Origin: an uncultured Acidobacteriota bacterium
Lineage (GTDB): Bacteria; Acidobacteriota; Terriglobia; Bryobacterales; Bryobacteraceae
NCBI GenBank assembly: GCA_900696665.1
Contig: CAADGY010000442.1
Location: 1 to 51,319 of the forward strand
Length of the DNA stretch: 51,319 nt
Direction of reading: 5' to 3'
Shown: in pieces, positions 25,723 to 34,784 of the stretch
Layout: every line of letters begins with the position of its first letter
Numbering within the stretch: the first letter of the stretch is position 1
Notes under the pieces: model-generated
The model's input: the letters and a program-made list of their open reading frames with translations, nothing else
What the model was told of the DNA's origin: nothing
Databases searched by the model: none
Translations under genes and position numbers: made by a program

Positions 25723-26079
25723 ATGCTGGAAGGGTATATTCCGATCTTTATATTTATGGCGGTTGCCCTGGCGTTCCCCATTGTTGCGCTCAGTTTATCG
25801 AAACTGCTGCGCCCGGCGGCGCCATCCGTCACCAAACTGGAGGCGTACGAGTGCGGAATCCAGGCTTCCGGCGGAGCGCGTGGCCGTTACACGGTCCGGT
25901 TCTATATCATTGCAATCTTGTTCGTCATTTTTGACGTGGAAGCCGTGTTCCTGTTTCCGTGGGCCGTACGATACCGCCAGTTGGGATGGTTTGGAGTTGC
26001 CGAGGTTGCGGTATTCCTCGGTATCCTGATCGTCGGCTATATCTGGGCTTACAAGAAAAAGGCTCTCGAGTGGGTCTAA
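25723..26079 (+). CDS. nuoA: NADH-quinone oxidoreductase subunit A
   Basis: The product has 118 residues with three transmembrane helices, the normal NuoA shape. The conserved loop (KLEAYECGIQASGGARGRYT, with its Cys) and the second-helix motif FVIFDVEAVFLFPWAV are intact. NuoA is a membrane subunit of complex I. No other nuo gene is nearby, so it is either a split member of the nuo operon or a second copy. A TATAGT box (25711-25716) lies only 6 bases before the ATG and no strong ribosome site is seen, so a very short or absent leader is possible. It begins a tight five-gene plus-strand run. Confidence 0.93.
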   Translation: MLEGYIPIFIFMAVALAFPIVALSLSKLLRPAAPSVTKLEAYECGIQASGGARGRYTVRFYIIAILFVIFDVEAVFLFPWAVRYRQLGWFGVAEVAVFLGILIVGYIWAYKKKALEWV

Positions 26080-26092
26080 ATCTGCTCGAACG

Positions 26093-27262
26093 GTGACTGA
26101 ACGGATCTATTACAACGATTCGTACCAAACCGAATTCCGGGCGCACGTCTTGGAAAGCTTGGAGGACGGACGCCGCCTCTATCTGGACCGCACCGCATTC
26201 TACCCCGCCTCCGGCGGCCAGCCGCACGATACAGGCTGCATCGATAACGCAATGGTGACGGACGTCATCGAAGAGGAAGACGGCCGTATCGCGCATGTCC
26301 TCTCCACGCCGGTTGAACACTCCGATGTAAATTGCCGTATCGATTGGGTGCGCCGTTTCGATCACATGCAGCAGCACAGCGGCCAGCACCTGCTCTCTGC
26401 TGTACTGATGGAGCTGTTTTCCGTCGAGACGTTGAGCTTTCATCTCGGCGATGCGGCTTCCACCATCGATTTGAGCGTTGCATCACTCGAGCCGGAACAA
26501 CTCAGAGCGGCCGAGGCACGCGCCAATGTGATCGTTTTCGAGAACCGCCCGCTCGCAGTAGAATTCCGGGATGCATCGGAAAACCTCGAGTTACGAAAGC
26601 CCTGCGAACGCCAGGGGAAATTGCGTATTGTGAATATCGAGGGCCTCGACCGCAGCGCTTGCGGCGGTACACACGTCCGCTCTACCGGTGAAGTCGGAGC
26701 GGTGCTGATTCGCCGCCTGGAGAAGATGCGCGGCAATCTTCGCATCGAGTTTCTCTGCGGAATGCGGGCTGTCCGGCGCGCGCGATTGGACTATGAAGCG
26801 TTGGCGGAGATCAGCCGCTCGCTTTCAGCCTCTCTGGATGAAACCCCAACCCTCATAGCGGTGCAGCTACGCCGCTTGAACGAATCCGAAAAAGCACGGC
26901 ACAGGCTGTCGATCGAGTTGGCGCGCATGGAAGGCGCCGCTCTGCACGACGCGACCGAACCCGGCCCGGACGGCGTCCGCCGCGTGAGCCGGACGATCGC
27001 CCAGGGTCCTATCGATGACAACCTGCGCGCGCTGGCGCAAGGCTTCACGTCCCGGAACAAAGCCGTTTTTGCAGCTTTTGTGGAAGAGCCGCCGTCGCTG
27101 CTGGTGGCGGTTTCCGCCGCTACCGGGCTGCACGCCGGCAACCTGCTCAAATCATTGCTTGCCGGCGCCGGCGGGCGCGGCGGAGGCAATGCGCAACTTG
27201 CGCAAGGCAGTGTCTCCTCCCGGGAGGCGTTGGAGCGCATCAGGGGAGAGCTGAATGGCTGA
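26093..27262 (+). CDS. alanyl-tRNA editing protein (AlaX-type with DHHA1 domain)
   Basis: The product has 389 residues from GTG 26093, 13 bases after nuoA. The editing-domain zinc site is complete: His95 and His99 (QQHSGQHLL), Cys190 and His194 (ACGGTHV). The N-terminal FYPASGGQPHDTG is the family signature. The C-terminal half, with a coiled-coil-like stretch near residues 265-285 and GGRGGGNAQLAQG near 355-375, is a DHHA1 domain as in alanyl-tRNA synthetase. It hydrolyses Ser- or Gly-mischarged tRNA-Ala. This is the long AlaX form. Its stop overlaps the start of the PfkB kinase gene by 8 bases. Confidence 0.92.
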   Translation: MTERIYYNDSYQTEFRAHVLESLEDGRRLYLDRTAFYPASGGQPHDTGCIDNAMVTDVIEEEDGRIAHVLSTPVEHSDVNCRIDWVRRFDHMQQHSGQHLLSAVLMELFSVETLSFHLGDAASTIDLSVASLEPEQLRAAEARANVIVFENRPLAVEFRDASENLELRKPCERQGKLRIVNIEGLDRSACGGTHVRSTGEVGAVLIRRLEKMRGNLRIEFLCGMRAVRRARLDYEALAEISRSLSASLDETPTLIAVQLRRLNESEKARHRLSIELARMEGAALHDATEPGPDGVRRVSRTIAQGPIDDNLRALAQGFTSRNKAVFAAFVEEPPSLLVAVSAATGLHAGNLLKSLLAGAGGRGGGNAQLAQGSVSSREALERIRGELNG

Positions 27263-28211
27263 GTTCGATGTCGTCGGAGTTGGCCTGAACGCCACAGACA
27301 CACTGCTGCTATTGCCCAAGTTCCCGGCCTACGCCGGCAAGGTGGCATTCGAAGACGAGATCCTGAGCCCCGGCGGCCAGGTTGCCAGCGCGATGGTAAC
27401 TTGCGCCAGCCTTGGCCTGCGCGTGAAATACATCGGAACTGTGGGGGACGACGAACGCGGGCGCATCCAACTGGAAAGCCTCGCCGGAACGGGCATCAAC
27501 ATCGATCATGTACAGGTCCGAAAGAACTGTCCGAATCAGACCGCCTACATTCTGATCGACCGGACCACCGGCGAGCGAACCGTCCTCTGGCGGCGTGAGG
27601 AGTGTCTTCGTCTCAAGCCGGAAGAGATCACACCGGAACAGATCGTGTGCGCGCGCCTCCTTCATATCGACGGGCACGACACTCCCGCGGTGGAGCGCGC
27701 CGCGGCCATCGCACGATCCGCTTCCATCCCGGTGACCGTGGATGTGGATACCATCTATCACGGTTTCGATCGCGTGCTGCCGCTGGTGGATTACCTGGTG
27801 ACCAGTTCCGAATTCCCCACGCAATGGACGAACGAGCGGGACCCCTTTCGCGCCCTTGAAATGATTCAGAACGAATACGGCATGAAGGTGGCGGCGATGA
27901 CGCTCGGTTCGCTGGGTGCGCTGGCGCGATCGGAAGGCCGGTTTGTATACTCGCCCGCATTCGTCGTGAACTGCGTCGACACCACGGGCGCCGGAGACGT
28001 ATTTCACGGCGCCTTCTGCTATGCTGTGCTGAAGGGCATGGATATGGCGCAAATTCTCGATTTTTCCAACGCCATGGCTGCCCTGAACTGCACCGCCCTT
28101 GGTGCGCGAGGCGGCATACGGAGACTGGAGGAGGCCACAGCTCTGATGTCGCGCGCGGAACGCCGTTCTCACGCCGAATTTGAAGTTCGTACCGTGATCT
28201 CGACACGTTAG
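27255..28211 (+). CDS. PfkB-family carbohydrate kinase
   Basis: The product has 318 residues. Both PfkB signatures are seen: SPGGQVASAMVTCASLGLRV near residue 38 and the anion-hole motif DTTGAGDVFHG (residues 242-252) with catalytic base Asp248. Members phosphorylate ribose, fructose-type sugars, adenosine or tagatose-6-phosphate; specificity cannot be assigned. It is tightly linked to the tRNA editing gene upstream (8-base overlap), and the rhomboid gene starts at the base after its stop. Confidence 0.9.
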   Translation: MAEFDVVGVGLNATDTLLLLPKFPAYAGKVAFEDEILSPGGQVASAMVTCASLGLRVKYIGTVGDDERGRIQLESLAGTGINIDHVQVRKNCPNQTAYILIDRTTGERTVLWRREECLRLKPEEITPEQIVCARLLHIDGHDTPAVERAAAIARSASIPVTVDVDTIYHGFDRVLPLVDYLVTSSEFPTQWTNERDPFRALEMIQNEYGMKVAAMTLGSLGALARSEGRFVYSPAFVVNCVDTTGAGDVFHGAFCYAVLKGMDMAQILDFSNAMAALNCTALGARGGIRRLEEATALMSRAERRSHAEFEVRTVISTR

Positions 28212-28880
28212 ATGATTCCACTGCGGGACACTCAACCGAGTTACTCCACGCCCTTCGTCACCATTCTGGTGATCGTGATGAACGTTTTCGTATTTCTATA
28301 CGAAGTGTCGCTCGACGACTATAGCCGCAACGCGTTCATCTCTACCTGGGGTATGATACCGGCCCGCTTCGAATACACGGACATGCTGACGTCGATGTTT
28401 CTCCATGGAGGCTGGCTGCACCTGATCGGTAACATGTGGTTCCTCTGGATCTATGGCGATAACGTCGAGGACACGCTGGGACATGGGAAATTCCTGTTGT
28501 TCTACCTGTTATGCGGACTCGCGGCGGCGGGAACGCAAGCGGTGACCAATCTGGATTCGCGGATCCCGACAGTGGGCGCGAGCGGTGCGATTGCCGGTGT
28601 CATGGGCGCATACCTGGTCAAGTTTCCGCATTCCCGGATTCTGACGCTGGTTGTCGTTTTCGTATTTATCACCACGGTGGAAATTCCGGCGGTTCTGATT
28701 CTGGCGTACTGGTTCCTCATTCAACTGGCAAGCGGTATGTGGAGCGTGGGTTATTCGCAGTTATCGCAGGGTGGCGTAGCCTGGTTCGCACACGTTGGCG
28801 GCTTCGTCGCCGGTATCGTTCTGATCAACGTCATGCGCACGCGCGAACGCTACAGGCGGCGGCGCGACCTTCACTGGTAA
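28212..28880 (+). CDS. rhomboid-family intramembrane serine protease
   Basis: The product has 222 residues with six hydrophobic helices. Catalytic Ser124 lies in VGASGAIAGVMGAYL and catalytic His194 in WFAHVGGFVAG. The oxyanion residues His70 and Asn74 are in HLIGNMWFLWIYGDNVED. It cleaves transmembrane proteins within the inner membrane. It begins immediately after the PfkB stop, and its own stop overlaps the next ATG (TAATG), so it is part of the same transcript. Confidence 0.93.
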   Translation: MIPLRDTQPSYSTPFVTILVIVMNVFVFLYEVSLDDYSRNAFISTWGMIPARFEYTDMLTSMFLHGGWLHLIGNMWFLWIYGDNVEDTLGHGKFLLFYLLCGLAAAGTQAVTNLDSRIPTVGASGAIAGVMGAYLVKFPHSRILTLVVVFVFITTVEIPAVLILAYWFLIQLASGMWSVGYSQLSQGGVAWFAHVGGFVAGIVLINVMRTRERYRRRRDLHW

Positions 28881-29617
28881 TGATTGTTTCCGATCTCACA
28901 GAAGTGCCCTCCGTAGACGTTCTCGCCATCGCCGCGCATCCGGACGACGTGGAGCAGACTTGCGGCGGCACGCTGATTCGCATGGCCGAAATGGGCTACC
29001 GCACGGGTGTGCTGGACCTGACGGCCGGTGACATGGGTACGCGCGGCAGCCCCGAGCTCCGGCTGCTGGAAGCCGGGGAGGCGGGGGAACGGATGCTGCT
29101 TTCCTGGCGCGGCAACCGGCGTTTCCCCGACGCGCGGCTGGAGAATACGATCAGTGTACGCATGACGCTGGCGGTGGACATCCGCCGCTTGCGCCCGCGC
29201 GTGGTGATTCTTCCTTACTGGGAGGCGCGGCACCCCGATCATTACCGCGCCGGTGAAATCGCTTACGAGGCCTGTTTTCTCGCGGGTCTTCGTAAGCTCG
29301 ACGAGTACAGCGAGCCGCACCGGCCCTCCAAGGTGATCTATTCGTCGTTGTATGCGAACGTCACCCCTTCCTTCGTCGTCGATATCACACGCCAATTCGA
29401 CAGGCGAATGGACGCGCTGCTGGCCTACGGGTCGCAGTATGGCACGGTGGAGGCGGGCTCGGAACTATTTCCGAAAGAAAGGGAGATACGGGAACGGCTC
29501 GCCGCCGTCGCACGCTTCTATGGCAACCTGATTGGCGTGAAGTACGGTGAACCGTTTGTCGTAAAGGAAACCATGCGCGTGGACGACATCCTGCAGATGG
29601 GCGTGCGGAGCTTCTGA
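28880..29617 (+). CDS. PIG-L/LmbE deacetylase, BshB1-like (bacillithiol pathway)
   Basis: The product has 245 residues from ATG 28880, which overlaps the rhomboid stop (TAATG); the frame is open further upstream, but that part is inside the rhomboid gene. Zinc site: AAHPDDVEQTCGG (HPDD) and the ARHPDHYRA histidines. The TAGDMGTRGSPELRLLEA segment is typical of BshB1, which deacetylates GlcNAc-malate in bacillithiol synthesis. Related enzymes act on other GlcNAc conjugates, so the pathway call is probable but not certain. bshA and bshC are not in the window. Confidence 0.85.
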   Translation: MIVSDLTEVPSVDVLAIAAHPDDVEQTCGGTLIRMAEMGYRTGVLDLTAGDMGTRGSPELRLLEAGEAGERMLLSWRGNRRFPDARLENTISVRMTLAVDIRRLRPRVVILPYWEARHPDHYRAGEIAYEACFLAGLRKLDEYSEPHRPSKVIYSSLYANVTPSFVVDITRQFDRRMDALLAYGSQYGTVEAGSELFPKEREIRERLAAVARFYGNLIGVKYGEPFVVKETMRVDDILQMGVRSF

Positions 29618-29640
29618 TGCCGATATCCATGAATTTGGGA

Positions 29641-30609
29641 TTAGCGCAGGTACGTCGATAGGACCGTGTACAACTCTGATGCTAGATCTGGCCCAACCGG
29701 GCGTGCCGCAGCTCCCTTATCAGCAAGCTTCTGTAGTCCGGCGGTCAGTGCCAGATTGTCATCCTGCATCAGAAGGGCGTCTATGTCAGTGCGATCAGGC
29801 ATGAACGCCGGCACTCTGAGTGCCTCCAGCAATTCGGCGCGAACGGCTTGCACCGCCGGAATGGATTGAGCCGCCTTCGGTCCGATAGCGTATATGGTCA
29901 CCGCGCTTTTATCAAGTGATAACAAGTTATTCATTTCCTGCCTCAACGCGTCGGACATCTCAACTTCTGGAGAGAAAGCTGCTGCTTCCTCGGGGCGAAA
30001 TCCCGGCTCTCCGGACAGAGGCTTGTGTCCGTGGAAGGAAATCCGCACCAAGCCTGGACGCGCGGGCGATTCGACAACAAAGCCGCTCTGCGATGTGCCT
30101 GGACTCAGCCTGAGCGTTTGATCCGTATCAGTGCCTGACCTTCCGATAAAAATGCGTTCGATTGGCGGCTTGGTTTTATCTATGTTGTATACGAACCAAT
30201 ATTGCGGCACCCGCGTGCTTGTCACAGGACCAAATGCATCGATCCAGAATAGCTGAATCCACTGCTTCGCATCGGGACCGTTTCCTATCTGATACTCATA
30301 GGTAAATCCGTTGCCCGTAGGACGAACAGTCGCAGTGACGTGAGGCGCTACGTGGACATTCCTCTCAATAACAAGAGTAGCGGTCGTGCTGTCCCTGCGC
30401 CTGGCGCCCTCAATGACGATGTCACCATCCTTGTTGAACGAAACTCGCTCATTTGGAGCAAGTGCCGATGGAGGAGCCGGTTTTCTCCCCAACACACGAG
30501 GAACTACTCGCAATCGTTGAGTTTCGCTTCCGGACTGTTGCCCAAATACCGCGGGAGTAGTACAAGTAATTGCCGCCATGGCTATAGCAATCTTAGAAAT
30601 ATTTCTCAT
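29641..30609 (-). CDS. secreted protein of unknown function
   Basis: The product has 322 residues from ATG 30609, supported by TGGAGG 6 bases upstream; the frame stays open to 30765 but the upstream part lacks a start signal. A signal peptide is clear (MRNISKIAIAMAAITCTTPA, cleavage near FGQQ). The mature part has a beta-rich first half (TATLVIERNVHVAPHVTATV, YEYQIGNGPDAKQWIQLFWI) and a helical end. I recognise no family; the first half could be an extracellular beta-sandwich. It is convergent with the BshB1-like gene and divergent from the NUDIX gene. Confidence 0.7.
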   Translation of the reverse strand: MRNISKIAIAMAAITCTTPAVFGQQSGSETQRLRVVPRVLGRKPAPPSALAPNERVSFNKDGDIVIEGARRRDSTTATLVIERNVHVAPHVTATVRPTGNGFTYEYQIGNGPDAKQWIQLFWIDAFGPVTSTRVPQYWFVYNIDKTKPPIERIFIGRSGTDTDQTLRLSPGTSQSGFVVESPARPGLVRISFHGHKPLSGEPGFRPEEAAAFSPEVEMSDALRQEMNNLLSLDKSAVTIYAIGPKAAQSIPAVQAVRAELLEALRVPAFMPDRTDIDALLMQDDNLALTAGLQKLADKGAAARPVGPDLASELYTVLSTYLR

Positions 30610-30779
30610 GTCAGCCTCCAACCGGAACAAGAACACGCCTCCTGCCGGTCCGCCAAAGACATTGTCATCACATATGCAGATGCAATTGTTCTGCGCAACC
30701 ACATTGAAATTGGATGTACGGCGCGGCACAGTAAATGGATAGTATGACCATTGGGAAGGGTCCACGACCGGAGCTTCCG

Positions 30780-31334
30780 ATGCCGATAGAAAAACGCGGC
30801 CCTTACGAAGTCGTGTCGAGCCGTGAGGTATACCGGGGAGCGCGAATCAGCCTGCGGTGCGACCACGTGATTCAACCCGGGGGAAGCGAGCGCGATTTCG
30901 ACATCCTCGAAATGGTGGAGGGCTCGACCGTTCTTGCTCTGTCGGACGACCACACAGCGTATCTCACGCGGGAATACAAGTACGCGGTGGGGCGCGAGTG
31001 TCTGGAGCTCATCAGCGGAGCGATCGACGAGGGTGAGACCGCGCTCGAAGCGGCGCAACGGGAGATCAAAGAAGAGGCGGGATTGACGGCCAGGGAATGG
31101 ATTCCGCTCGGTGTGCTCGATCCTTTCACCAGCGCGGTCCGGTCGCCCAATCACATGTTTCTCGCGCTCGGCGCCGTCCTCGGGGAACCAGACCCGGATG
31201 AAGGAGAGGTTATCCACACGGTTGCCGTTCCGTTTTCCCAGGCGGTCGAAATGGTCATACACGGCGACATCACACACGGAGCGAGCTGTGTAGCCATTCT
31301 CAAAGCGGAGCGGCTGCTTCGCGAACGGCGCTGA
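30780..31334 (+). CDS. NUDIX hydrolase (ADP-ribose pyrophosphatase-like)
   Basis: The product has 184 residues from ATG 30780, chosen because GGAG (30770-30773) lies 6 bases before it; ATGs at 30735 and 30744 are also in frame. The NUDIX box is perfect: GAIDEGETALEAAQREIKEE followed by AGL (G-x5-E-x7-REUxEExGU). The N-terminal layout (REVYRGARISLRCD ... EYKYAVGRECLELISGAID) fits ADP-ribose pyrophosphatases, which cleave ADP-ribose and other nucleoside diphosphate derivatives. The stop lies 4 bases from the convergent peptidase gene. Confidence 0.9.
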   Translation: MPIEKRGPYEVVSSREVYRGARISLRCDHVIQPGGSERDFDILEMVEGSTVLALSDDHTAYLTREYKYAVGRECLELISGAIDEGETALEAAQREIKEEAGLTAREWIPLGVLDPFTSAVRSPNHMFLALGAVLGEPDPDEGEVIHTVAVPFSQAVEMVIHGDITHGASCVAILKAERLLRERR

Positions 31335-31338
31335 GCGC

Positions 31339-33003
31339 TTATCGAAACACGATCCTGCGGATCTCTTTCGTCGCGGCGTCGTACCCCACGCTTACGTTGA
31401 GCGGTTTCTGTACCCCGCATTCGAGTTGGCGGACGTCGCCCCTGGTGTTCCGTGTCGCCCTCAGGATGAAGTCGCCGGCGGAAGTTTTCAAGTGCAGACG
31501 CGCTTCTGATTCTTCACAATCGACGCGCACCAGTTGCCCGACTATGGCCGAATCGCCGGTGGAGCTTTGCCAGCTACCTGGCGTCGCCACACCGCTCCGC
31601 CTCTCGGGCTCCACCTGTTGGTTGGAGGTGAGTCTGATGGCGGCTTCCGCCATCTCCATTTCCGCCGGGTTCCGCGCAGCCTGTAAAGTCCGGCGCGCAC
31701 ACCGCAATGCCAGTTCCCGCTGCCCGAGCTTGTGATAACTCAGCGCAAGAGCATGCCAGAAGTTTGCCTGCCGCGGCAGTATTTCCGCCGCCTTGCGATA
31801 ATGCTCCACTGCCTTCTCTTCGTTGCCCTCTCTCGAGTATTCCAGGCCGAGAATAAACTGCGCTTCGGCCAGAGACGGTTGGATGGCAATGGCCTGTTCC
31901 AATAAGGGCCGGTACCGTTCCGCTTCCGCTCTGGAATCACGCAGCAGCATCGCATATTCGAAGAAAACGGAAGCCTGCCGGCTGCCGAGCGCAATCGCGC
32001 GCTCGAACTGCCGCATCGCTTCCCGCGTGCTGCCGCGCCGCAACGCGATCATGGCGCTGCCGGCAACGGATTCGGGGGAGCCAGTGCCATCCTTTTCCAC
32101 TCGCGCGTATATTTCTTCCGCCAACTCGGGCTTTCCGGAGTAAATCAGCAGCTCTCCAATTACCAGCGCCGCCTCCGTTCGGCCGATTCTTTCCACTTGC
32201 GCTTGAATCTCGTGCTGAGACGGTTCCCATGCTACGTGCGCCACGCGGAATGGCCTTCGCAGATAGTAGGCTGCGTCCGCCAGGGCGGCCGCCAGATTCT
32301 TTCCGAATGCCTCATGAAAGGCCTGGGCGGGCGGGTCCCCTGCTGCGAGTTTATCGGCAAACACCGGCATCCGGCCCCGGTAGCCGGGCGCGAGATTCAT
32401 CATGTGCACCAGCGCCCAGCACTGTGCGTAGAACAGTCCCGCTTTATCACGGTCTGAATACCACGGGGAACCGCGATCCACAGCCGCGAAAACCGCTGCT
32501 TCGAGCAGCCCCGCGGACTGGAGCTTGCGGATGTGGTCCGGAATCGGTTCCCCGATGCGAAGACGCGTACCGGAAATGTCGATTGTCGAATAGAACTCCG
32601 CTGTGCCCTCTTCAAACCACAAAGGGAGCCGTGACGAGGAATGGCTAAGGGCGAGATGCACATACTCATGGCGCAGTACCCGGTAATTTCCCGATACGCT
32701 CCGGTGCGCCACAATGTAATCCCTCTCAGGACCGCTTTGAAAGAATGCTTCCGCCGTCGAAGAGGGGCGCGTGCGCTCGAACTCGGAACGCGACGAGAAC
32801 ACGATAATGCGAGCCGGCAACGGCAGGTCACGGCTGCGCATAGGTGCAAACGCGCTATGGATCCTCTCGATCTGGGAGAGCGCCTCACGCGCGGTTTCCT
32901 CACCCGCGTCCGTATACACTTCGAACGCGCTTGTCGCGATCCGCACCCATTCAGCAGCCTCCGCTTGGGAAACGAGGATGGCAATCAACGCCAGCCGTCT
33001 CAT
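31339..33003 (-). CDS. exported metallopeptidase-like protein with TPR repeats
   Basis: The product has 554 residues from ATG 33003 (MRRLALIAILVSQAEAAEW, a signal peptide); the frame is open 24 bases further, and no strong ribosome site is visible. A gluzincin-type motif HEYVH (residues 112-116) with a downstream Glu in WFEEGTAEFY is the peptidase-MA/DUF1570 pattern. Residues about 260-450 carry tetratricopeptide repeats (EEKAVEHYRKAAEILPRQAN, YHKLGQRELALRCAR). A C-terminal beta-rich domain follows. These proteins are common in Acidobacteria; their substrates are not known. Confidence 0.8.
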   Translation of the reverse strand: MRRLALIAILVSQAEAAEWVRIATSAFEVYTDAGEETAREALSQIERIHSAFAPMRSRDLPLPARIIVFSSRSEFERTRPSSTAEAFFQSGPERDYIVAHRSVSGNYRVLRHEYVHLALSHSSSRLPLWFEEGTAEFYSTIDISGTRLRIGEPIPDHIRKLQSAGLLEAAVFAAVDRGSPWYSDRDKAGLFYAQCWALVHMMNLAPGYRGRMPVFADKLAAGDPPAQAFHEAFGKNLAAALADAAYYLRRPFRVAHVAWEPSQHEIQAQVERIGRTEAALVIGELLIYSGKPELAEEIYARVEKDGTGSPESVAGSAMIALRRGSTREAMRQFERAIALGSRQASVFFEYAMLLRDSRAEAERYRPLLEQAIAIQPSLAEAQFILGLEYSREGNEEKAVEHYRKAAEILPRQANFWHALALSYHKLGQRELALRCARRTLQAARNPAEMEMAEAAIRLTSNQQVEPERRSGVATPGSWQSSTGDSAIVGQLVRVDCEESEARLHLKTSAGDFILRATRNTRGDVRQLECGVQKPLNVSVGYDAATKEIRRIVFR

Positions 33004-33084
33004 TCCACTGCCAGTATAGGGCACCAACTCCCGTTCTCAACTCGACGTCCGCAAAGCCTGAGGCGCTCTACATGGCTCGTGGTG

Positions 33085-33477
33085 CTAACGGGTGACTTCG
33101 CTGCGCCGCACTTGCACCCGGCGCCGGTTCTTCTCCAGATTCCCGGCAGCCCTGGCGCGTGCCTCATCGCTGATCTTTATGTTATTGACGACACGGCGGG
33201 CGCCTGCCGCTTTGGCCAGACGGGTGGCGGTGCCTTTATGCTGGACAACATTCGTGCGCCCTTCGATGGTGGCCACACCGCCCTGCACCCGCACCGTAAA
33301 GTTGTTGGTGGAAATTCTGGATTTCGCGAACCGCTGCCGGATGGAGTCCTCGATCTGTGCATCCGGAGCCACTGCTGCCGCGCCGCCCTGCCGCACATGC
33401 TTCGCTGTTTTACTCTGAGCTGCCAGAGGAAGGAAGCAGATAAGAATCAGCACGATCGCACAAAAGGTTCGCTTCAA
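33085..33477 (-). CDS. BON-domain periplasmic protein (TTG start)
   Basis: The product has 130 residues. I place the start at TTG 33477, because GGAGG lies 8 bases before it and the result is a clean signal peptide (MKRTFCAIVLILICFLPLAA). The frame continues 18 bases upstream without a better start. Residues about 45-105 form a BON domain (IEDSIRQRFAKSRIS, VRVQGGVATIEGRTNVVQH, GARRVVNNIKIS), a small lipid- or envelope-binding module seen in OsmY-like proteins. The tail is Arg-rich. It lies between two minus-strand genes with independent spacing (61 and 81 bases). Confidence 0.82.
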   Translation of the reverse strand: MKRTFCAIVLILICFLPLAAQSKTAKHVRQGGAAAVAPDAQIEDSIRQRFAKSRISTNNFTVRVQGGVATIEGRTNVVQHKGTATRLAKAAGARRVVNNIKISDEARARAAGNLEKNRRRVQVRRSEVTR

Positions 33478-33538
33478 AGCCGGGTCCTCCAACAACTAGT
33501 GCCAGGAAGCGGGAAAGGTTCTCCCGGAAGCCGTTGTC

Positions 33539-34687
33539 TTAGCCGGGCAACGCCTCCAGCATTCGATCCACATCATCGGGGCTGATGTAAAAATGCGGTG
33601 ACGTGCGCACCCAGCCCTGGCGTGGCGCCGCAACGATCCCGCACTCTTTCAGGCGGTGGACGATCGCCCGTGCGTCTACTTCGCGATGGCGGAAGCTCAC
33701 GATTCCCGCTCCCGTGGCGGGACTCCGCTCTCCGAGTACTTCACATCCCCTTCGCCTGGCGCCTTCGGCGATGCGGTCCCCCAATTCCTGCACATGCGGG
33801 GCGATCCGCTCGACGCCTACTTCGAGCAGGAACTCCATTGAGGCCCGAAGCCCGAAGCAGCCGATGGTGTTCAGAGTCCCACACTCATAGCGGCCCGCGT
33901 CCGGCCGGAGCGACATGTCGCGGGAAGCGTAGTCGGCATAATGGGCAACGTTCGTCCATCCGAACTCCACCGGATCGACGCGGTCCTGCAACTCGCGGCG
34001 GATGTAAAGAATCCCGCAACCCTCGGGCCCGAGCAACCATTTGTGGCCGTCCGCCGCTAAGGCATCTATGTGCCAGGCGTTTACGTCCAACGGAAAGGCG
34101 CCCAAGCCCTGGATGGCATCCACAAAGAACATGGCCCCCTGGCGATGGCAGATCTCTCCAATGGCCTTGAGATCCGCCCGGCGGCCGCTGAGATACTGGA
34201 CGAAGCTGATCGCCAGGAACCGGGCACCGCGCGTGGCCTCATCAATCCGCTCCAGCGGATCGGTCACAGAAAGCCATTCCACGCGCACGCCACGTTTCTC
34301 CAACCGCTTCCAGGGGAAGTAGTTTGCGGGAAACTCCTCCTGGAACGCCACCACTTTGTCCCCCGCCCGCCAATCCAAACCGGTGGCCACGGTGGCGATG
34401 CCTTCCGAGGTGTTTTTTACAATTGCAATCTCGCCACGCTCCGCCCCAATGAGTTGTGCGGCGGCTCTCCGGACGCCTTCGTAAGCGTCCAGCCACTCGT
34501 CGTAGTGATAAGAGCCGTAAAGCAACGCGTCATCGGCCTGTTCGTGCATGGCCTCAGCCGCGGCGCGGCAAAGCGGCGCGACTCCGGCGTGGTTGAGGTA
34601 AATCAGGTGCCCGGTCACGGGAAATTCAGCCCGGTAACGGCTCCAGATTGCGTGCTGTTCGATTTTTGAGCTGGTTTCGAAACCCAT
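33539..34687 (-). CDS. class V aminotransferase (NifS/isopenicillin-N-epimerase-like)
   Basis: The protein has 382 residues. The PLP site is clear: Asp190 and Gln193 (FVDAIQGLGAFPLD) and Schiff-base Lys216 (AADGHKWLLGPEGCGILY). The N-terminal YLNHAGVAPL and KNTSEGIATV segments fit cysteine-desulfurase-fold enzymes, but no catalytic cysteine loop is evident, so I favour an aminotransferase, epimerase or kynureninase-like role over desulfurase. No operon partner points to a pathway. Confidence 0.88.
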   Translation of the reverse strand: MGFETSSKIEQHAIWSRYRAEFPVTGHLIYLNHAGVAPLCRAAAEAMHEQADDALLYGSYHYDEWLDAYEGVRRAAAQLIGAERGEIAIVKNTSEGIATVATGLDWRAGDKVVAFQEEFPANYFPWKRLEKRGVRVEWLSVTDPLERIDEATRGARFLAISFVQYLSGRRADLKAIGEICHRQGAMFFVDAIQGLGAFPLDVNAWHIDALAADGHKWLLGPEGCGILYIRRELQDRVDPVEFGWTNVAHYADYASRDMSLRPDAGRYECGTLNTIGCFGLRASMEFLLEVGVERIAPHVQELGDRIAEGARRRGCEVLGERSPATGAGIVSFRHREVDARAIVHRLKECGIVAAPRQGWVRTSPHFYISPDDVDRMLEALPG

Positions 34688-34747
34688 TTTTCCCCAAATA
34701 CGTTAACTAGATTACGGCTGCCTGTGATCGGATCCTGTACGGTGGCC

Positions 34748-34753
34748 TATAAT
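34748..34753 (+). promoter_or_regulatory. candidate -10 box for the M48 peptidase gene
   Basis: A perfect TATAAT lies 31 bases before the ATG at 34785. No good -35 hexamer is at the right spacing. AAGGAG follows 5 bases before the ATG and is a strong ribosome site. Confidence 0.35.
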
Positions 34754-34784
34754 AGCAGGTAGAGGTTCCAGGGAAGGAGTTCCC

